Shown: positions 8,171 through 17,736, numbered from the stretch's first letter. The stretch is DNA of 64,000 nucleotides from Bacteroidota bacterium (GCA_029555415.1 JAKPSI010000082.1:1-64000), one strand, 5' to 3'. Numbers and translations are program-made. Notes: generated from the letters alone by a model not told the origin.

Positions 8171-11100
8171 CTAAAAAATTACCAATTTCTCCGTTTTTTC
8201 AGCTTTTTGGCCGTCTGCGGACCGGATGGAGATCCGGTAAATATATACTCCGCGGCCTGGTTTATTACCATATTCATCCCTGCCGTTCCACTCTACGGTA
8301 TCAGAACGGTTTCCAGGGGTGTTTATTGTTTCCCGGATCGATTTTATGAGCTTGCCGCTGACCGCAAATACCTGCACTTCCACCCGCAGATCCTGACCCG
8401 GTTTGTTGTGCTCGAACCAGAAATTGGTATGGGTCGTGAATGGATTGGGATAATTGAGCACATGGGCGATGACCAGTTTTTCATCCGCAGCCACCATGAA
8501 ATCAATGCTGATCTCACCCGAATTATTCAGCACATCCCAGGCTTTGATCTTCAGGGAATGCAGGCCGGGCGTGAGTTCCGGCAACTGAAACCGGACCAGC
8601 CCCTGTTGGTAGCTGTTGAGGTCGGCCTCATAAAAATCATTCAGAATGAAGTACTGTTTGGGGTCATTATCGAGGGTCGCCACCAGGTCATGTCCGATGC
8701 CCGTTCCGGTCGTATTGATGCCCGAAGAATCGGCCAGCCGGACCAGCAGCACGGGGTTCGGATCAACGATCCCTCCATTGACGAATTTCTCATCATTCAG
8801 CCATGCTTTGATATGCGGACCCGCGTTGTCGTTAGTGGCCCCTGTTCCCGTGCCGCCCACGACAAACCCCGTATAAAAGCCGCTCCCATCAAGGGTTCCG
8901 TCCTCCGCATACAAACTGAGCCTTCCGTTCCCGTACTGATAATTGATATCCCGGGGTACCGTAAAAGTGAAGCTGTACCTGCCATTGACCACTGAGGCTT
9001 TCCCCCTAAAAAGTAAATTTTGTTGCAGGGAAAACTGAGTGACCTGACTTCCCGGATCGTTCGCAAGGGTCGTTACCTGCTGTGGTTTATCAAAAACCGC
9101 AGGATAAATATTGCCGTTATAGCCGGTCAGCAAATTACCCTGTCTATCGGTCACCTCCCCCTCAATCACGATCTTCTCAGCGGCCCGGATCGTATCCGGC
9201 AGCCCTGCCGCGATCCCGTTGATCTTCGTGGTCCTCACTTGCAGGGAAGGAAAGGCCAGGGTCATGGCCGGATCGCCCAGTAAAGTGAATTTCCGGTTAT
9301 TGGATACATCGCCAGAACCCTGATACGTGATGTTCTTCGCATCACGCACCGCATCGCCCAGCGATTTGTATTTACCATTCGCATCCGGCTGCAATGCGCT
9401 GCGGAGATAATTATTATTCATGATGCGGTTGCTGAACGCGAACACGACACGCGTGGTCGTCATCAGCGCGATCGCACCAGTACCGGACCGTAACAACAGG
9501 TCCTCCCCGATCGACCGCACCAGCGGATTGTCATATGGTGCAAAATCGCAGGTGGCGGTGATGAATAAAGGGAGCCGCCCCGAATTCTTCCAGCTGCTGA
9601 CCGATTCCTGATCCAGCACGGTTTCTTCCGCCAGTCTGTTGGCACCCCCATGTCCGTTGAAATTCCAGATGAGCGTGCCCGTTAGGATGCCATTACTGAT
9701 GGCCTGATTCACTTTCGGATAGCGACTGCCCCCGGAACCGCTCTCCTGCTGGTAGGCGTCGAGATAGATCTTTTCCTGATTCAGTACAGGATCCGTTGCT
9801 GCCGCACCCGCACTGATCAGTTCCGCATCCTGCAGATGCAGATTCTGGTCCTCATCATCCGCCACGAATGTGATATTGTTCCGCCAGGGCCCCATGGCCG
9901 CGGCACTGTAATATTTCAGGACCTTGTCCACGAAATTTTTCGCCGCCTGTTCATCCCCGGCCGGCACGCGGCCGATGCCGATATCCAGATCGTTCACGAT
10001 CAGTCCGGAATTGATATCCTCCTGATCATCCAGGAATCCGAAGAAATCATCGGAGGCGTAAGTCGATAATGGATCCGCGGAAAAATTATTCTCATAAGCC
10101 GGCACCTGGTTCGTATTGTTCTTCAGCCGGTCACGGTAATCGAATGATGCATCACCGAAAAGAAGCAGGTAACGCGGCTTATCGGCAGGCACTGTATGAT
10201 AACGATCGTAATACATCTTCACCCAGTTCCGCAATGCGGTGGGATCCGGGATACCGGAAGCGAATTCATGGAAGATTTGCGCGGTGGTCACCACCCATAC
10301 ACGTAATCCATCACGCTGCCGGTGAAAATTCGCCAGTCGCTCCGCCTGCGCTTTCAATACATCAGTTGTAATGATCAGCAGATCGGCCGGGATGGAATTG
10401 TGCAGGTCCTGCACGGCTACTTTTCCCGCCGCGGCCGGAATGAGATAACCACTATTATTGAATGCGATGTATTCCCGTAATCTTGATACATCCGCAATGA
10501 AACGGTATTCATTATTCGCGAATGCGCCACTGACCTGCACCGGATTGAGCGGATCGGTCACATCCCATACTTGTGTATTCGCTGTGGCACCGGCTACTAT
10601 GAATTGTCCGCCTGCATTGCCTACTGATGACCAGTCGCGGAACAACAACTGATCGGCACCAGACATATTCAATGCCCTGCGTCCAAATAGTTCGAACCAG
10701 TTGAGCCAGCCCTGCGCATTGAAACTGCCGGGTATATAATTGATGGTAAGATTGGGGTTGCCCGATCCCGCAATTCCATTTACGGTTATGCTTCCCTGTT
10801 GGGCAAACAGATCGTAAGTACCGCCGCTCACCCCATTCACCGGCAATTGTCCGGCAGGCTGTCCGTTCAATTGAATATCGAAACGGCTGGGCACACCGAC
10901 GGACCGCGCAACCGTATTCAATTGTACTGATAACGTACTGCCATTGATCAACCCGGTCACCGGTATATCGAAACTGCGGTTGGGTGTATGTCCGGGCGCA
11001 TTGGAGAATTCTTCGCCATACCATTCTTTTCCGCTGCTGAGAAAATTGACGGAATCCAGTTCATGGAAATATCGTTCACTGAAACTGGTTATGGTCGATG

Positions 11101-11599
11101 AGAAGGAACCTCCCGGAGCAGCAGTAGCAACCCGTCTGCCATTTGAGCCGATAGTCAGATAATAATATGCTTTATCGCTGAACAGGTTCTTGCGGTGACT
11201 GAATCGCTGGTTCGCCGGGTCATTGATCCATTGATCGGGGCCTTGCGCATAGAATAGTATATAATCGCTCCCATTGATCACGCCGTCGCCGCCATCAACA
11301 ATACGGATGGCATTCTCGGTCAGGTCATCTGTATAGGGACCATTATTGGATTCTGGTAACATGCCTCCGCCATTACCGAAAAGGCGGATGGAGGAAGATG
11401 AAAGATTGCCGGTCGGAACACCCATACTGCTCAGCAGGGCCAGGTCGATCTTATAGATACCGGGGGCGGTTACGGAAAGACGATAGCTTTCGCCGGCCGA
11501 CAACACCGAATGCGGGGCATAAGTCCGCTGCCCGGAAGCCCCGTAAAAGAGCAAAAGGCAGAGGCCGGAAAGTGCTATGTTGGCGACACGGTGTAACAT
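8171..11599 (-). CDS. porU: Type IX secretion sortase PorU
   Basis: A 1142-residue cell-surface protein with a signal peptide (MLHRVANIALSGLCLLLFYG...). It has a C25 gingipain-like peptidase domain from about residue 405 to 780, then Ig-like modules and a T9SS-type C-terminal domain starting near YPNPF. The catalytic dyad is visible: His650 in NFNGHGG and Cys684 in ITATCDF. In known systems PorU removes the C-terminal signal of cargo and attaches it to A-LPS. It is transcribed toward porV and diverges from gldJ across a 166-base gap rich in GGTA/TACC sequences. Length and gene order agree with the usual porU-porV-gldJ cluster. Confidence 0.95.
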   Translation of the reverse strand: MLHRVANIALSGLCLLLFYGASGQRTYAPHSVLSAGESYRLSVTAPGIYKIDLALLSSMGVPTGNLSSSSIRLFGNGGGMLPESNNGPYTDDLTENAIRIVDGGDGVINGSDYILFYAQGPDQWINDPANQRFSHRKNLFSDKAYYYLTIGSNGRRVATAAPGGSFSSTITSFSERYFHELDSVNFLSSGKEWYGEEFSNAPGHTPNRSFDIPVTGLINGSTLSVQLNTVARSVGVPSRFDIQLNGQPAGQLPVNGVSGGTYDLFAQQGSITVNGIAGSGNPNLTINYIPGSFNAQGWLNWFELFGRRALNMSGADQLLFRDWSSVGNAGGQFIVAGATANTQVWDVTDPLNPVQVSGAFANNEYRFIADVSRLREYIAFNNSGYLIPAAAGKVAVQDLHNSIPADLLIITTDVLKAQAERLANFHRQRDGLRVWVVTTAQIFHEFASGIPDPTALRNWVKMYYDRYHTVPADKPRYLLLFGDASFDYRDRLKNNTNQVPAYENNFSADPLSTYASDDFFGFLDDQEDINSGLIVNDLDIGIGRVPAGDEQAAKNFVDKVLKYYSAAAMGPWRNNITFVADDEDQNLHLQDAELISAGAAATDPVLNQEKIYLDAYQQESGSGGSRYPKVNQAISNGILTGTLIWNFNGHGGANRLAEETVLDQESVSSWKNSGRLPLFITATCDFAPYDNPLVRSIGEDLLLRSGTGAIALMTTTRVVFAFSNRIMNNNYLRSALQPDANGKYKSLGDAVRDAKNITYQGSGDVSNNRKFTLLGDPAMTLAFPSLQVRTTKINGIAAGLPDTIRAAEKIVIEGEVTDRQGNLLTGYNGNIYPAVFDKPQQVTTLANDPGSQVTQFSLQQNLLFRGKASVVNGRYSFTFTVPRDINYQYGNGRLSLYAEDGTLDGSGFYTGFVVGGTGTGATNDNAGPHIKAWLNDEKFVNGGIVDPNPVLLVRLADSSGINTTGTGIGHDLVATLDNDPKQYFILNDFYEADLNSYQQGLVRFQLPELTPGLHSLKIKAWDVLNNSGEISIDFMVAADEKLVIAHVLNYPNPFTTHTNFWFEHNKPGQDLRVEVQVFAVSGKLIKSIRETINTPGNRSDTVEWNGRDEYGNKPGRGVYIYRISIRSADGQKAEKTEKLVIF

Positions 11600-11601
11600 G
11601 G

Positions 11602-11730
11602 GGTAAAATGCGGTAAATCAGTACTTTTACCGTTCAGAAAAGGTAGTTCTTCGTACCCGTTTTTATTGAAAGTATATATATTCGCAATCCCGGCAGGTAA
11701 AATAGGTACACGGGTACAATAATTTTACCT
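11602..11730. promoter_or_regulatory. GGTA-rich divergent control region between porU and gldJ
   Basis: The gap holds nine GGTA/TACC tetramers in about 130 bases: GGTA at 11602, 11612, 11642, 11696, 11705, 11713 and TACC at 11628, 11654, 11726. Several form inverted pairs: CGGTAAA/TTTACCG at 11611-11632 and AGGTAAAAT/ATTTTACCT at 11695-11730. A -7-like TAAATTTA lies at 11741, 18 bases before the gldJ start. This looks like a set of operator half-sites for a shared regulator of the T9SS genes; the regulator is unknown. Confidence 0.4.
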
Positions 11731-11765
11731 CATCCGGCGTTAAATTTATTCCAATTCATAGGTTT

Positions 11766-13328
11766 ATGCAAAAAACTCTGAGCGTGAAAAACTTAACTAT
11801 CCTATTATCCTGTGTGGTGCTGTTAGCATCCTGTAAAGGGAAAGGCCTCTTCGGCAAGAAGAAAATGGAAAAATCTTCCGTTACCGGATGGAACTACAAT
11901 GACAAGAACATGGGCGGCTACCAGGTAGCCAAGTCCAAAGATCAGGGCACCGGCCCCGGCCTCGTTTTTGTTCAGGGTGGTACCTTTTCCATGGGCCAGA
12001 CCGACGAAGACGTCATGTACGAGTGGAATAACATCCAACGTCGTGTGTCCGTTCCCTCTTTCTACATCGACCGTACTGAAGTAGCCAATGTTCACTACCG
12101 TGAATATATCTATTGGCTGAACAAAGTATTCGACCCCACTGATCCCGCCAATACCCCGATCCTCAACGCAGCGTTGCCGGATACACTGGTATGGAGAAGT
12201 GAGTTGAGTTATAACGAGCCGCTGGTGGAATTCTATTTCCGTCACCCCGGCTTCAATGATTATCCCGTTGTGGGTGTGAGCTGGAAACAGGCTCATGATT
12301 TCTGTGCATGGAGAAGCGATCGTGTGAACGAAGGCATCCTGCTGCAGAAAGGTTATGTCAACAAGCAGTCCCTCCAGGGTCAGCAAGGTGATAATAACTT
12401 CACTACTAAATCTTACCTCCTCGATCTTTATCAGGCACCTCCCGGTAAAACAGCGACTTCTAAAAAGAATAACCCGCTGAAAACACCGCAAGGTCAGCCC
12501 CGTACCAAAGTTCAGATGGAAGATGGTATCCTGTTACCGGAATACCGCCTGCCTACTGAAGCAGAATGGGAATATGCGGCTTATGGTTTGGTGAATCAGA
12601 ATCCCCGCCCGAGTCTGAAAGAAGGCAAACGCGGTGAAGAGTTACAATCCAACAAACAGGTATATCCCTGGTCACAGAATGTGAACGGTCTGCGTGATAC
12701 ACGTCACGGCAGCTGGCAGGGTCAGTTCCTCGCTAACTTCAAACGCGGAAGTGGTGACGTAGCGGGTACAGCTGGTGGTCTGAACGACCGCGCATTCTAT
12801 ACTGCTCCGGTACAATCCTTCTTCCCCAACGGTTTCGGCATCTATAACATGGCCGGTAACGTGAGTGAGTGGGTGGCCGACGTTTATCGTCCTCTTACCG
12901 GACTGGATGAAGATGATGTGAATCCTTATCGTGGTAACAAATACCAGAAATTATACAAGAACGCGAATGGTGAAGCCGAGATCGACAGCACCGGCCGTGT
13001 GAAAATGCAGGATGTTACTGATGAAGAATCCAAGAACCGCCGCAACTATCAGCGCGGTAATGTGATCAACTTCATGGATGGTGACACCTTATCCCAGGCA
13101 ACTTACGGATATGGTGTAACCACACTGATCAGTGACAAATCAAGGGTGTACAAAGGTGGCAGCTGGAATGACCGCGCCTACTGGATGTCCCCCGGTACAC
13201 GCCGTTACCTGGAAGAAGATCAGGCACTGAGCACACTCGGTTTCCGTTGCGCAATGGACCGTATGGGCAGCCCTGAAGGCAACAAGCGTAAAACGGGTCA
13301 GTATTACAAAACCCGCAGACAACGTTAA
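11766..13328 (+). CDS. gldJ: Gliding motility/T9SS lipoprotein GldJ
   Basis: A 520-residue lipoprotein: signal with lipobox ending LLASC near residue 23, followed by a formylglycine-generating-enzyme-like (SUMF1) fold from about residue 60 to the end. Recognisable blocks are VQGGTFSMGQ, YRLPTEAEWEYAAYG, NMAGNVSEWVADVY and KGGSWNDRAYWMSPG. In Flavobacterium GldJ stabilises GldK and supports secretion and gliding; it is not thought to be an active enzyme. The LPTEAEWEYA and GNVSEW blocks fit GldJ/GldK, and the position beside porU favours GldJ. A strong terminator follows. Confidence 0.93.
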   Translation: MQKTLSVKNLTILLSCVVLLASCKGKGLFGKKKMEKSSVTGWNYNDKNMGGYQVAKSKDQGTGPGLVFVQGGTFSMGQTDEDVMYEWNNIQRRVSVPSFYIDRTEVANVHYREYIYWLNKVFDPTDPANTPILNAALPDTLVWRSELSYNEPLVEFYFRHPGFNDYPVVGVSWKQAHDFCAWRSDRVNEGILLQKGYVNKQSLQGQQGDNNFTTKSYLLDLYQAPPGKTATSKKNNPLKTPQGQPRTKVQMEDGILLPEYRLPTEAEWEYAAYGLVNQNPRPSLKEGKRGEELQSNKQVYPWSQNVNGLRDTRHGSWQGQFLANFKRGSGDVAGTAGGLNDRAFYTAPVQSFFPNGFGIYNMAGNVSEWVADVYRPLTGLDEDDVNPYRGNKYQKLYKNANGEAEIDSTGRVKMQDVTDEESKNRRNYQRGNVINFMDGDTLSQATYGYGVTTLISDKSRVYKGGSWNDRAYWMSPGTRRYLEEDQALSTLGFRCAMDRMGSPEGNKRKTGQYYKTRRQR

Positions 13329-13350
13329 TAGTTTCACGCAAGCATAAAAT

Positions 13351-13384
13351 GAAAACCCTTCCCCATGGAAGGGTTTTCATTTTT
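13351..13384 (+). terminator. Intrinsic terminator of gldJ
   Basis: A perfect 12-bp stem (GAAAACCCTTCC with its complement, loop CCAT) followed by ATTTTT, starting 22 bases after the gldJ stop. The T tract overlaps the run-up to the murF promoter. Confidence 0.88.
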
Positions 13385-13392
13385 CATCCCGT

Positions 13393-13400
13393 TAAATTTG
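13393..13400 (+). promoter_or_regulatory. Bacteroidota -7 box for murF
   Basis: TAAATTTG fits TAnnTTTG exactly and ends 4 bases before the murF ATG, which implies a very short leader. It sits directly behind the gldJ terminator. Confidence 0.45.
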
Positions 13401-13404
13401 CTTC

Positions 13405-14703
13405 ATGAATACAGGTGAACTCTACGCGCTCTATCTGCAACACCCATCTGTGCAGACCGATACACGCAAACTGAAACCCGGTGATATCTTCTTCGCGCTG
13501 AAAGGTGACAACTTCAACGGTAACCAGTTCGCGAAGCTGGCGATCGAATCGGGTGCGGCCATTGCTGTGATCGATGAAGCAGCGTATCAGATACCGGGCA
13601 AAACGGTACTTGTGCCTGATGTACTGGCCAGCCTGCAACAACTGGCACTGGAACACCGCATACATTTCAACAACCGCTCTGTTCCCTTCCTGGCCATTAC
13701 AGGATCGAACGGAAAGACCACCACGAAAGAACTCATTCATGCAGTATTGTCCACCACATTCAAAACTTATACGACCGAAGGCAATCTCAATAATCATATC
13801 GGTGTTCCGCTCACGCTGCTGAAAATCCGCCCCGATGCGGATATCGCTGTGATCGAAATGGGCGCGAACCATCAGCAGGAAATAGCAGGGTATTGCAAGT
13901 ATGCATTACCGACACATGGCCTGATCACCAATTGCGGCAAAGCACACCTGGAAGGATTCGGTGGTGTGGAAGGTGTACGCAAAGGCAAAGGGGAATTATT
14001 CGATCATTTGCGTGCGCATCACGGTACCGCTTTCGTGATGTGGGATGATGTGCACCTGCAGCAAATGAGCAAAGGCATTCAGCAGGTGAAAAGTTATGGT
14101 ACAGTAGCCGGCGCGGACATCACAGGCTCGATCATCAAAAGCGATCCATTCCTGGAGATCGGTATCACGAAAGGCGCGTCCATCCTGAAGATCAGCACAC
14201 AGCTCGTAGGTGATTACAACCTGCCGAATGTACTGGCAGCAGTAGCGGTCGGAAAATTCTTCAATATCGAAGATGAAAAGATCAGGCAAGCCATTGAAGC
14301 GTATCATCCCTCCAACAGCCGTTCACAACTGATCGTACAGGGCAGCAACAAGATCATACTTGACGCATACAATGCCAATCCCAGCAGTATGAAACTGGCC
14401 ATTGAGAATTTCGCACGCATGCAGGCAACGGACAAAGTGTTGTTGCTGGGCGCGATGGCTGAACTGGGTGAGGAAAGTGAAACTGAGCACAAAGCACTGG
14501 TCACACTCATTCAAAAATACAAATGGACGGAAGTGGTGCTGGTCGGCAAAGGCTTCGACAATACGTTGCACAGTTACCATCGTTTTCCGGATGCGGCCGC
14601 TGCTGCGGAATGGCTGTCGGAAAAACAATTCAGCGGAACACATTTCCTGGTCAAGGGCAGCCGCAGCATGCAAATGGAAAAAGTGCTCGGCGCCATAAAA
14701 TAA
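13405..14703 (+). CDS. murF: UDP-N-acetylmuramoyl-tripeptide--D-alanyl-D-alanine ligase (stand-alone MurF)
   Basis: Cytoplasmic Mur ligase, 432 residues, which adds D-Ala-D-Ala to the UDP-MurNAc tripeptide. Three domains are visible: an N-terminal UDP-binding part with VQTDTRKLKPGDIFFALKG, a central ATPase with the P-loop ITGSNGKTTTKE and AVIEMGANHQQEI, and a C-terminal domain with LDAYNANPSSMKLA and LGAMAELGEES. All key motifs look intact. The window holds a second MurF as the N-terminal half of a MurF-Alr fusion, so this organism carries two. The gene has its own promoter behind the gldJ terminator. Confidence 0.95.
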   Translation: MNTGELYALYLQHPSVQTDTRKLKPGDIFFALKGDNFNGNQFAKLAIESGAAIAVIDEAAYQIPGKTVLVPDVLASLQQLALEHRIHFNNRSVPFLAITGSNGKTTTKELIHAVLSTTFKTYTTEGNLNNHIGVPLTLLKIRPDADIAVIEMGANHQQEIAGYCKYALPTHGLITNCGKAHLEGFGGVEGVRKGKGELFDHLRAHHGTAFVMWDDVHLQQMSKGIQQVKSYGTVAGADITGSIIKSDPFLEIGITKGASILKISTQLVGDYNLPNVLAAVAVGKFFNIEDEKIRQAIEAYHPSNSRSQLIVQGSNKIILDAYNANPSSMKLAIENFARMQATDKVLLLGAMAELGEESETEHKALVTLIQKYKWTEVVLVGKGFDNTLHSYHRFPDAAAAAEWLSEKQFSGTHFLVKGSRSMQMEKVLGAIK

Positions 14704-14758
14704 ATCGGACTATTGCTCCCTTTATTGCAATTTTGTCCTCTCTAAACGATGCACCTAC

Positions 14759-15382
14759 ATGAACTGGAAAGAGCTATTCCCGCAATTTCAGCCAGAACTT
14801 TTGTCGACACTCGAAAAGGAAGCCGTGGAAAAAACATTCCTAGCCGGCGAGGTGATCATGCGTACCGGGCAATACATCAAATCCACTGTGATCGTGCTTT
14901 CTGGCCGCATCAAGATCTACCGCGAAAATGAAGGCGGCGGTGAATTCCTCATTTATTATATCGGTCCTGGCGAAGCCTGCGCGATGTCGCTCATCTGCGC
15001 CATACAATCCCAGACCAGCAAGATCATGGCCCGAGCCGAAGAAGATACCGATGTACTGATGATCCCCATTCAGCTGATGGATGAGCTGATGAATAAGTAC
15101 AAGAGCTGGTATCAGTTCGTGATCGAAACCTACCGGATGCGGTTCGATGAATTGTTATCAGTAGTGGATAATATCGCATTCCGGAATATGGACGAGCGGC
15201 TGGAATTCTATCTCAAACGTCATGCGGAAGAGACCGGAAAGAAGCGCATCGAATTATCCCATCAGCAGATCGCCGATGACCTTGCCACTTCCCGCGAAGT
15301 GATCTCAAGACTGCTCAAAAAAATGGAACAACGTAAGCTGGTCCATCTGCACCGCAATGCCGTTGAATTATTACCGCAATAA
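14759..15382 (+). CDS. Crp/Fnr-family transcriptional regulator
   Basis: A 207-residue regulator with an N-terminal cyclic-nucleotide-binding-type beta-roll (about residues 15-120), a dimer helix, and a C-terminal winged helix with the recognition region SHQQIADDLATSREVISRLL. The cAMP-contact arginine/serine pattern of true CRP is not obvious, and no four-Cys iron-sulfur set as in FNR is seen, so the signal is unknown. Its genes downstream (TauE exporter, persulfide-type hydrolase/rhodanese, rhodanese) and the shared dyad sites at 15385, 16225 and 17903 suggest that it controls sulfane-sulfur handling. Only two or three bases separate its stop from the first dyad. Confidence 0.93.
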   Translation: MNWKELFPQFQPELLSTLEKEAVEKTFLAGEVIMRTGQYIKSTVIVLSGRIKIYRENEGGGEFLIYYIGPGEACAMSLICAIQSQTSKIMARAEEDTDVLMIPIQLMDELMNKYKSWYQFVIETYRMRFDELLSVVDNIAFRNMDERLEFYLKRHAEETGKKRIELSHQQIADDLATSREVISRLLKKMEQRKLVHLHRNAVELLPQ

Positions 15383-15384
15383 AC

Positions 15385-15398
15385 GTGACATGGGTCAC
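15385..15398. promoter_or_regulatory. Crp-type dyad upstream of the TauE gene
   Basis: GTGAC-ATGG-GTCAC, a perfect 5-bp palindrome with a 4-base spacer. The -7-like box CAATTTTA begins at 15421, exactly 23 bases after the dyad end, the same offset as at the two other sites. The centre would lie near -40.5 from the expected start of transcription, the classic class II activator position. Confidence 0.6.
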
Positions 15399-15433
15399 AA
15401 ACTTCATCAACCCAACCCCGCAATTTTACACAC

Positions 15434-16228
15434 TTGGAGATCCTTGCTTACATAGCGGCTTTCGTGGTCGGGCTTTCACTCGGATTGCTCGGTGCGGGCG
15501 GGTCCATCCTGACCGTTCCGATCCTGGTTTATTTACTGAAACTGGATGTGGTCACCGCCACGACTTATTCCCTGTTCATCGTCGGACTGACCTCACTTGC
15601 GGGTGGAACGAAATCGATCATCAACGGACTCGTATCCATGCGCATTGCGCTCATCTTTGGTACGCCATCCCTTGTAACCGCGTTCAGCATCCGTCACTGG
15701 TTACTGCCGGAGATCAAGCAGGACCTGTTCGCGATCGGTCGCCTCGTCATCACCAAAGACCTGTTGCTGCTGCTTTTCTTCGCGTTGCTGATGATCGCTA
15801 CGGCATATCGCATGATCCGTCCGCTGAAGTTAAAAGAAAGGGACACGCATAACTATGTACAGGTAGCATTCTATGGCGTACTCACGGGCATCGTTACGGG
15901 CTTTCTTGGCGCCGGTGGCGGCTTCCTGATCATTCCCGCGCTGGTACTGGTGCTGGGTCTGCCCATGAAAAAAGCGGTCGGCACTTCCCTCATCATCATC
16001 ACCCTCAATACCCTGATCACCTTCTTCGGAACGATGCACCATGTCCGGATCGACTGGACTTTATTGCTGACCTTTTCGGCATGTTCGATCACAGGGATCT
16101 TTGTGGGGCTGGGTTTCAACCGCAAAGTGCCCGCAGAAAAGCTGAAACCGGCGTTCGGCTGGTTCGTGCTGGCCATGGGCATCTATATCATTATCACTGA
16201 ACTGAGTGCGCTTCATGCGCGGGGGTGA
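15434..16228 (+). CDS. TauE/SafE-family sulfite/sulfonate-type exporter
   Basis: An inner-membrane protein of 264 residues with about eight hydrophobic segments. The two repeats of the family are visible as [19 protein letters not shown] near the N-terminus and [20 protein letters not shown] in the middle. The likely start is TTG at 15434, since no ATG or GTG lies between the upstream gene and the first helix; if the -7 box is right, the transcript would be almost leaderless. The family moves sulfur-containing anions across the membrane. It is placed between a Crp-type regulator and a rhodanese enzyme gene, and the next dyad overlaps its stop codon. Confidence 0.88.
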   Translation: MEILAYIAAFVVGLSLGLLGAGGSILTVPILVYLLKLDVVTATTYSLFIVGLTSLAGGTKSIINGLVSMRIALIFGTPSLVTAFSIRHWLLPEIKQDLFAIGRLVITKDLLLLLFFALLMIATAYRMIRPLKLKERDTHNYVQVAFYGVLTGIVTGFLGAGGGFLIIPALVLVLGLPMKKAVGTSLIIITLNTLITFFGTMHHVRIDWTLLLTFSACSITGIFVGLGFNRKVPAEKLKPAFGWFVLAMGIYIIITELSALHARG

Positions 16229-16238
16229 CAAAAGTCAT
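16225..16238. promoter_or_regulatory. Crp-type dyad upstream of the MBL-rhodanese gene
   Basis: GTGAC-AAAA-GTCAT, overlapping the TauE stop codon. The -7-like GAAATTTG begins at 16261, 23 bases after the dyad end, and the ATG of the next gene follows at 16298. Confidence 0.6.
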
Positions 16239-16297
16239 AGTCGGGCACCCTTCCGTTCCGGAAATTTGGCCTTCATTCATCAACGAAAAGAACATCC

Positions 16298-17719
16298 ATG
16301 AAAGTTGAACAGATCTACACCGGATGCCTGGCACAAGGCGCTTATTATATCGAGAGCAACGGCGAAGCAGCCGTGATCGATCCCCTGCGTGAAGTCAGTC
16401 CTTACATTGAGAAAGCGGCCCGTAACAAGGCTACTATCAAATACGTTTTTGAAACACACTTCCATGCTGATTTCGTTTCAGGCCATCTGGACCTGGCGAA
16501 AGAAACCGGCGCGAAGATCGTATTCGGACCCACTGCCAAACCCGGCTTTGAAGCCATTACGGCGGAGGACGGACAGGAATTCCCGATCGGGAATGTGAAA
16601 CTGAAAGTGCTGCATACACCCGGTCATACGATGGAGAGCTCCTGCTTTTTACTGATCGATGAAACCGGTAAAGAAACCGCGCTGTTCTCCGGCGATACTT
16701 TATTCATTGGTGACGTGGGTCGTCCTGACCTGGCACAGAAAGTGATCCCGGACCTGACACAGGATAAACTGGCGGGTCATTTATTCGATTCATTACGCAA
16801 CAAGATCATGCCGCTGGCTGACGACATCACGCTGTATCCCGCTCATGGTGCGGGTTCTGCATGCGGCAAGAATATGAGTAAAGAGACGGTGGATACACTC
16901 GGACATCAGAAGGCGACCAATTACGCGCTGCGTCCTGACATGACACGTGATGAATTCAAGGTAGCGGTCCTTACCGGCCTCACCCCTCCTCCCCAATATT
17001 TTCCGCTGAATGTGCTGATGAACATCAAAGGATATGAGAGCATCACGGAAGTGATCAAACGAGGTACACAGGCACTCGACCCCAAAGCGTTCGAAGCAGC
17101 CGCATCTGAAACGGATGCGCTGGTACTGGATACACGTCAGCCTGCCGAGTTCGCTAAAGGATTCATTCCGAATTCGGTCAATATCGGGCTGGACGGGCAG
17201 TTCGCGTCATGGGTAGGCACGCTGGTGCCGGATATCAATCAGCAGATCTTATTCATTGCGGATCCCGGGCATGAGGAAGAAGTGGTGACGCGACTGGCAC
17301 GTGTGGGATACGATCACGCGATCGGATATCTGAAAGGCGGATTTGAAGCATGGCGGAATGAAGGAAAGGAAATGGACAATATCGTTTCCATCAGTGCTGA
17401 TGAACTGGCCGTGTTACTTGAAAAACATCCCGACACCAAAGTGCTGGATGTAAGAAGGAAAAGCGAATATGATTCAGAGCACATGGTCAATGCGATCAAT
17501 ATTCCCCTCGACTATATCAATCAGAACATGTCTGAAGTGCATAAGAATGATACCTGTTACGTGCATTGCGCCGGCGGCTACCGTTCGATGATCTTCATCT
17601 CCATCCTGAAAGCCCGCGGGTATGATAACCTGATCAATGTAGCTGATGGTTTCAAAGGCATCAAGGCCAGCGGAAAGTTCCGGATCACGGATTATGTTTG
17701 TCCAAGCACCATGTTGTAA
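16298..17719 (+). CDS. Metallo-beta-lactamase-fold hydrolase fused to two rhodanese domains
   Basis: A 473-residue cytoplasmic protein. Residues 1-250 form an MBL domain of the persulfide dioxygenase (ETHE1)-like group with His54-x-His56-x-Asp58 in THFHADFVSGH, a later HTPGHT and the YPAHGAG block. Two rhodanese domains follow. The first (about 260-355) has no Cys at the active loop, which reads ADPGHEEE. The second (about 365-465) has Cys424 in HCAGGYRS and should be active. Oxidation of glutathione- or bacillithiol-type persulfide with sulfur transfer is the natural guess. It is preceded by a Crp-type dyad shared with the neighbouring genes. Confidence 0.92.
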   Translation: MKVEQIYTGCLAQGAYYIESNGEAAVIDPLREVSPYIEKAARNKATIKYVFETHFHADFVSGHLDLAKETGAKIVFGPTAKPGFEAITAEDGQEFPIGNVKLKVLHTPGHTMESSCFLLIDETGKETALFSGDTLFIGDVGRPDLAQKVIPDLTQDKLAGHLFDSLRNKIMPLADDITLYPAHGAGSACGKNMSKETVDTLGHQKATNYALRPDMTRDEFKVAVLTGLTPPPQYFPLNVLMNIKGYESITEVIKRGTQALDPKAFEAAASETDALVLDTRQPAEFAKGFIPNSVNIGLDGQFASWVGTLVPDINQQILFIADPGHEEEVVTRLARVGYDHAIGYLKGGFEAWRNEGKEMDNIVSISADELAVLLEKHPDTKVLDVRRKSEYDSEHMVNAINIPLDYINQNMSEVHKNDTCYVHCAGGYRSMIFISILKARGYDNLINVADGFKGIKASGKFRITDYVCPSTML

Positions 17720-17736
17720 AGCGGATATGATCCTAC

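Noticed and set aside
8207-8995. Plus-strand 262-codon frame opposite porU
   Set aside because: Shadow of the porU coding sequence; no start signal, family motif or independent codon pattern.
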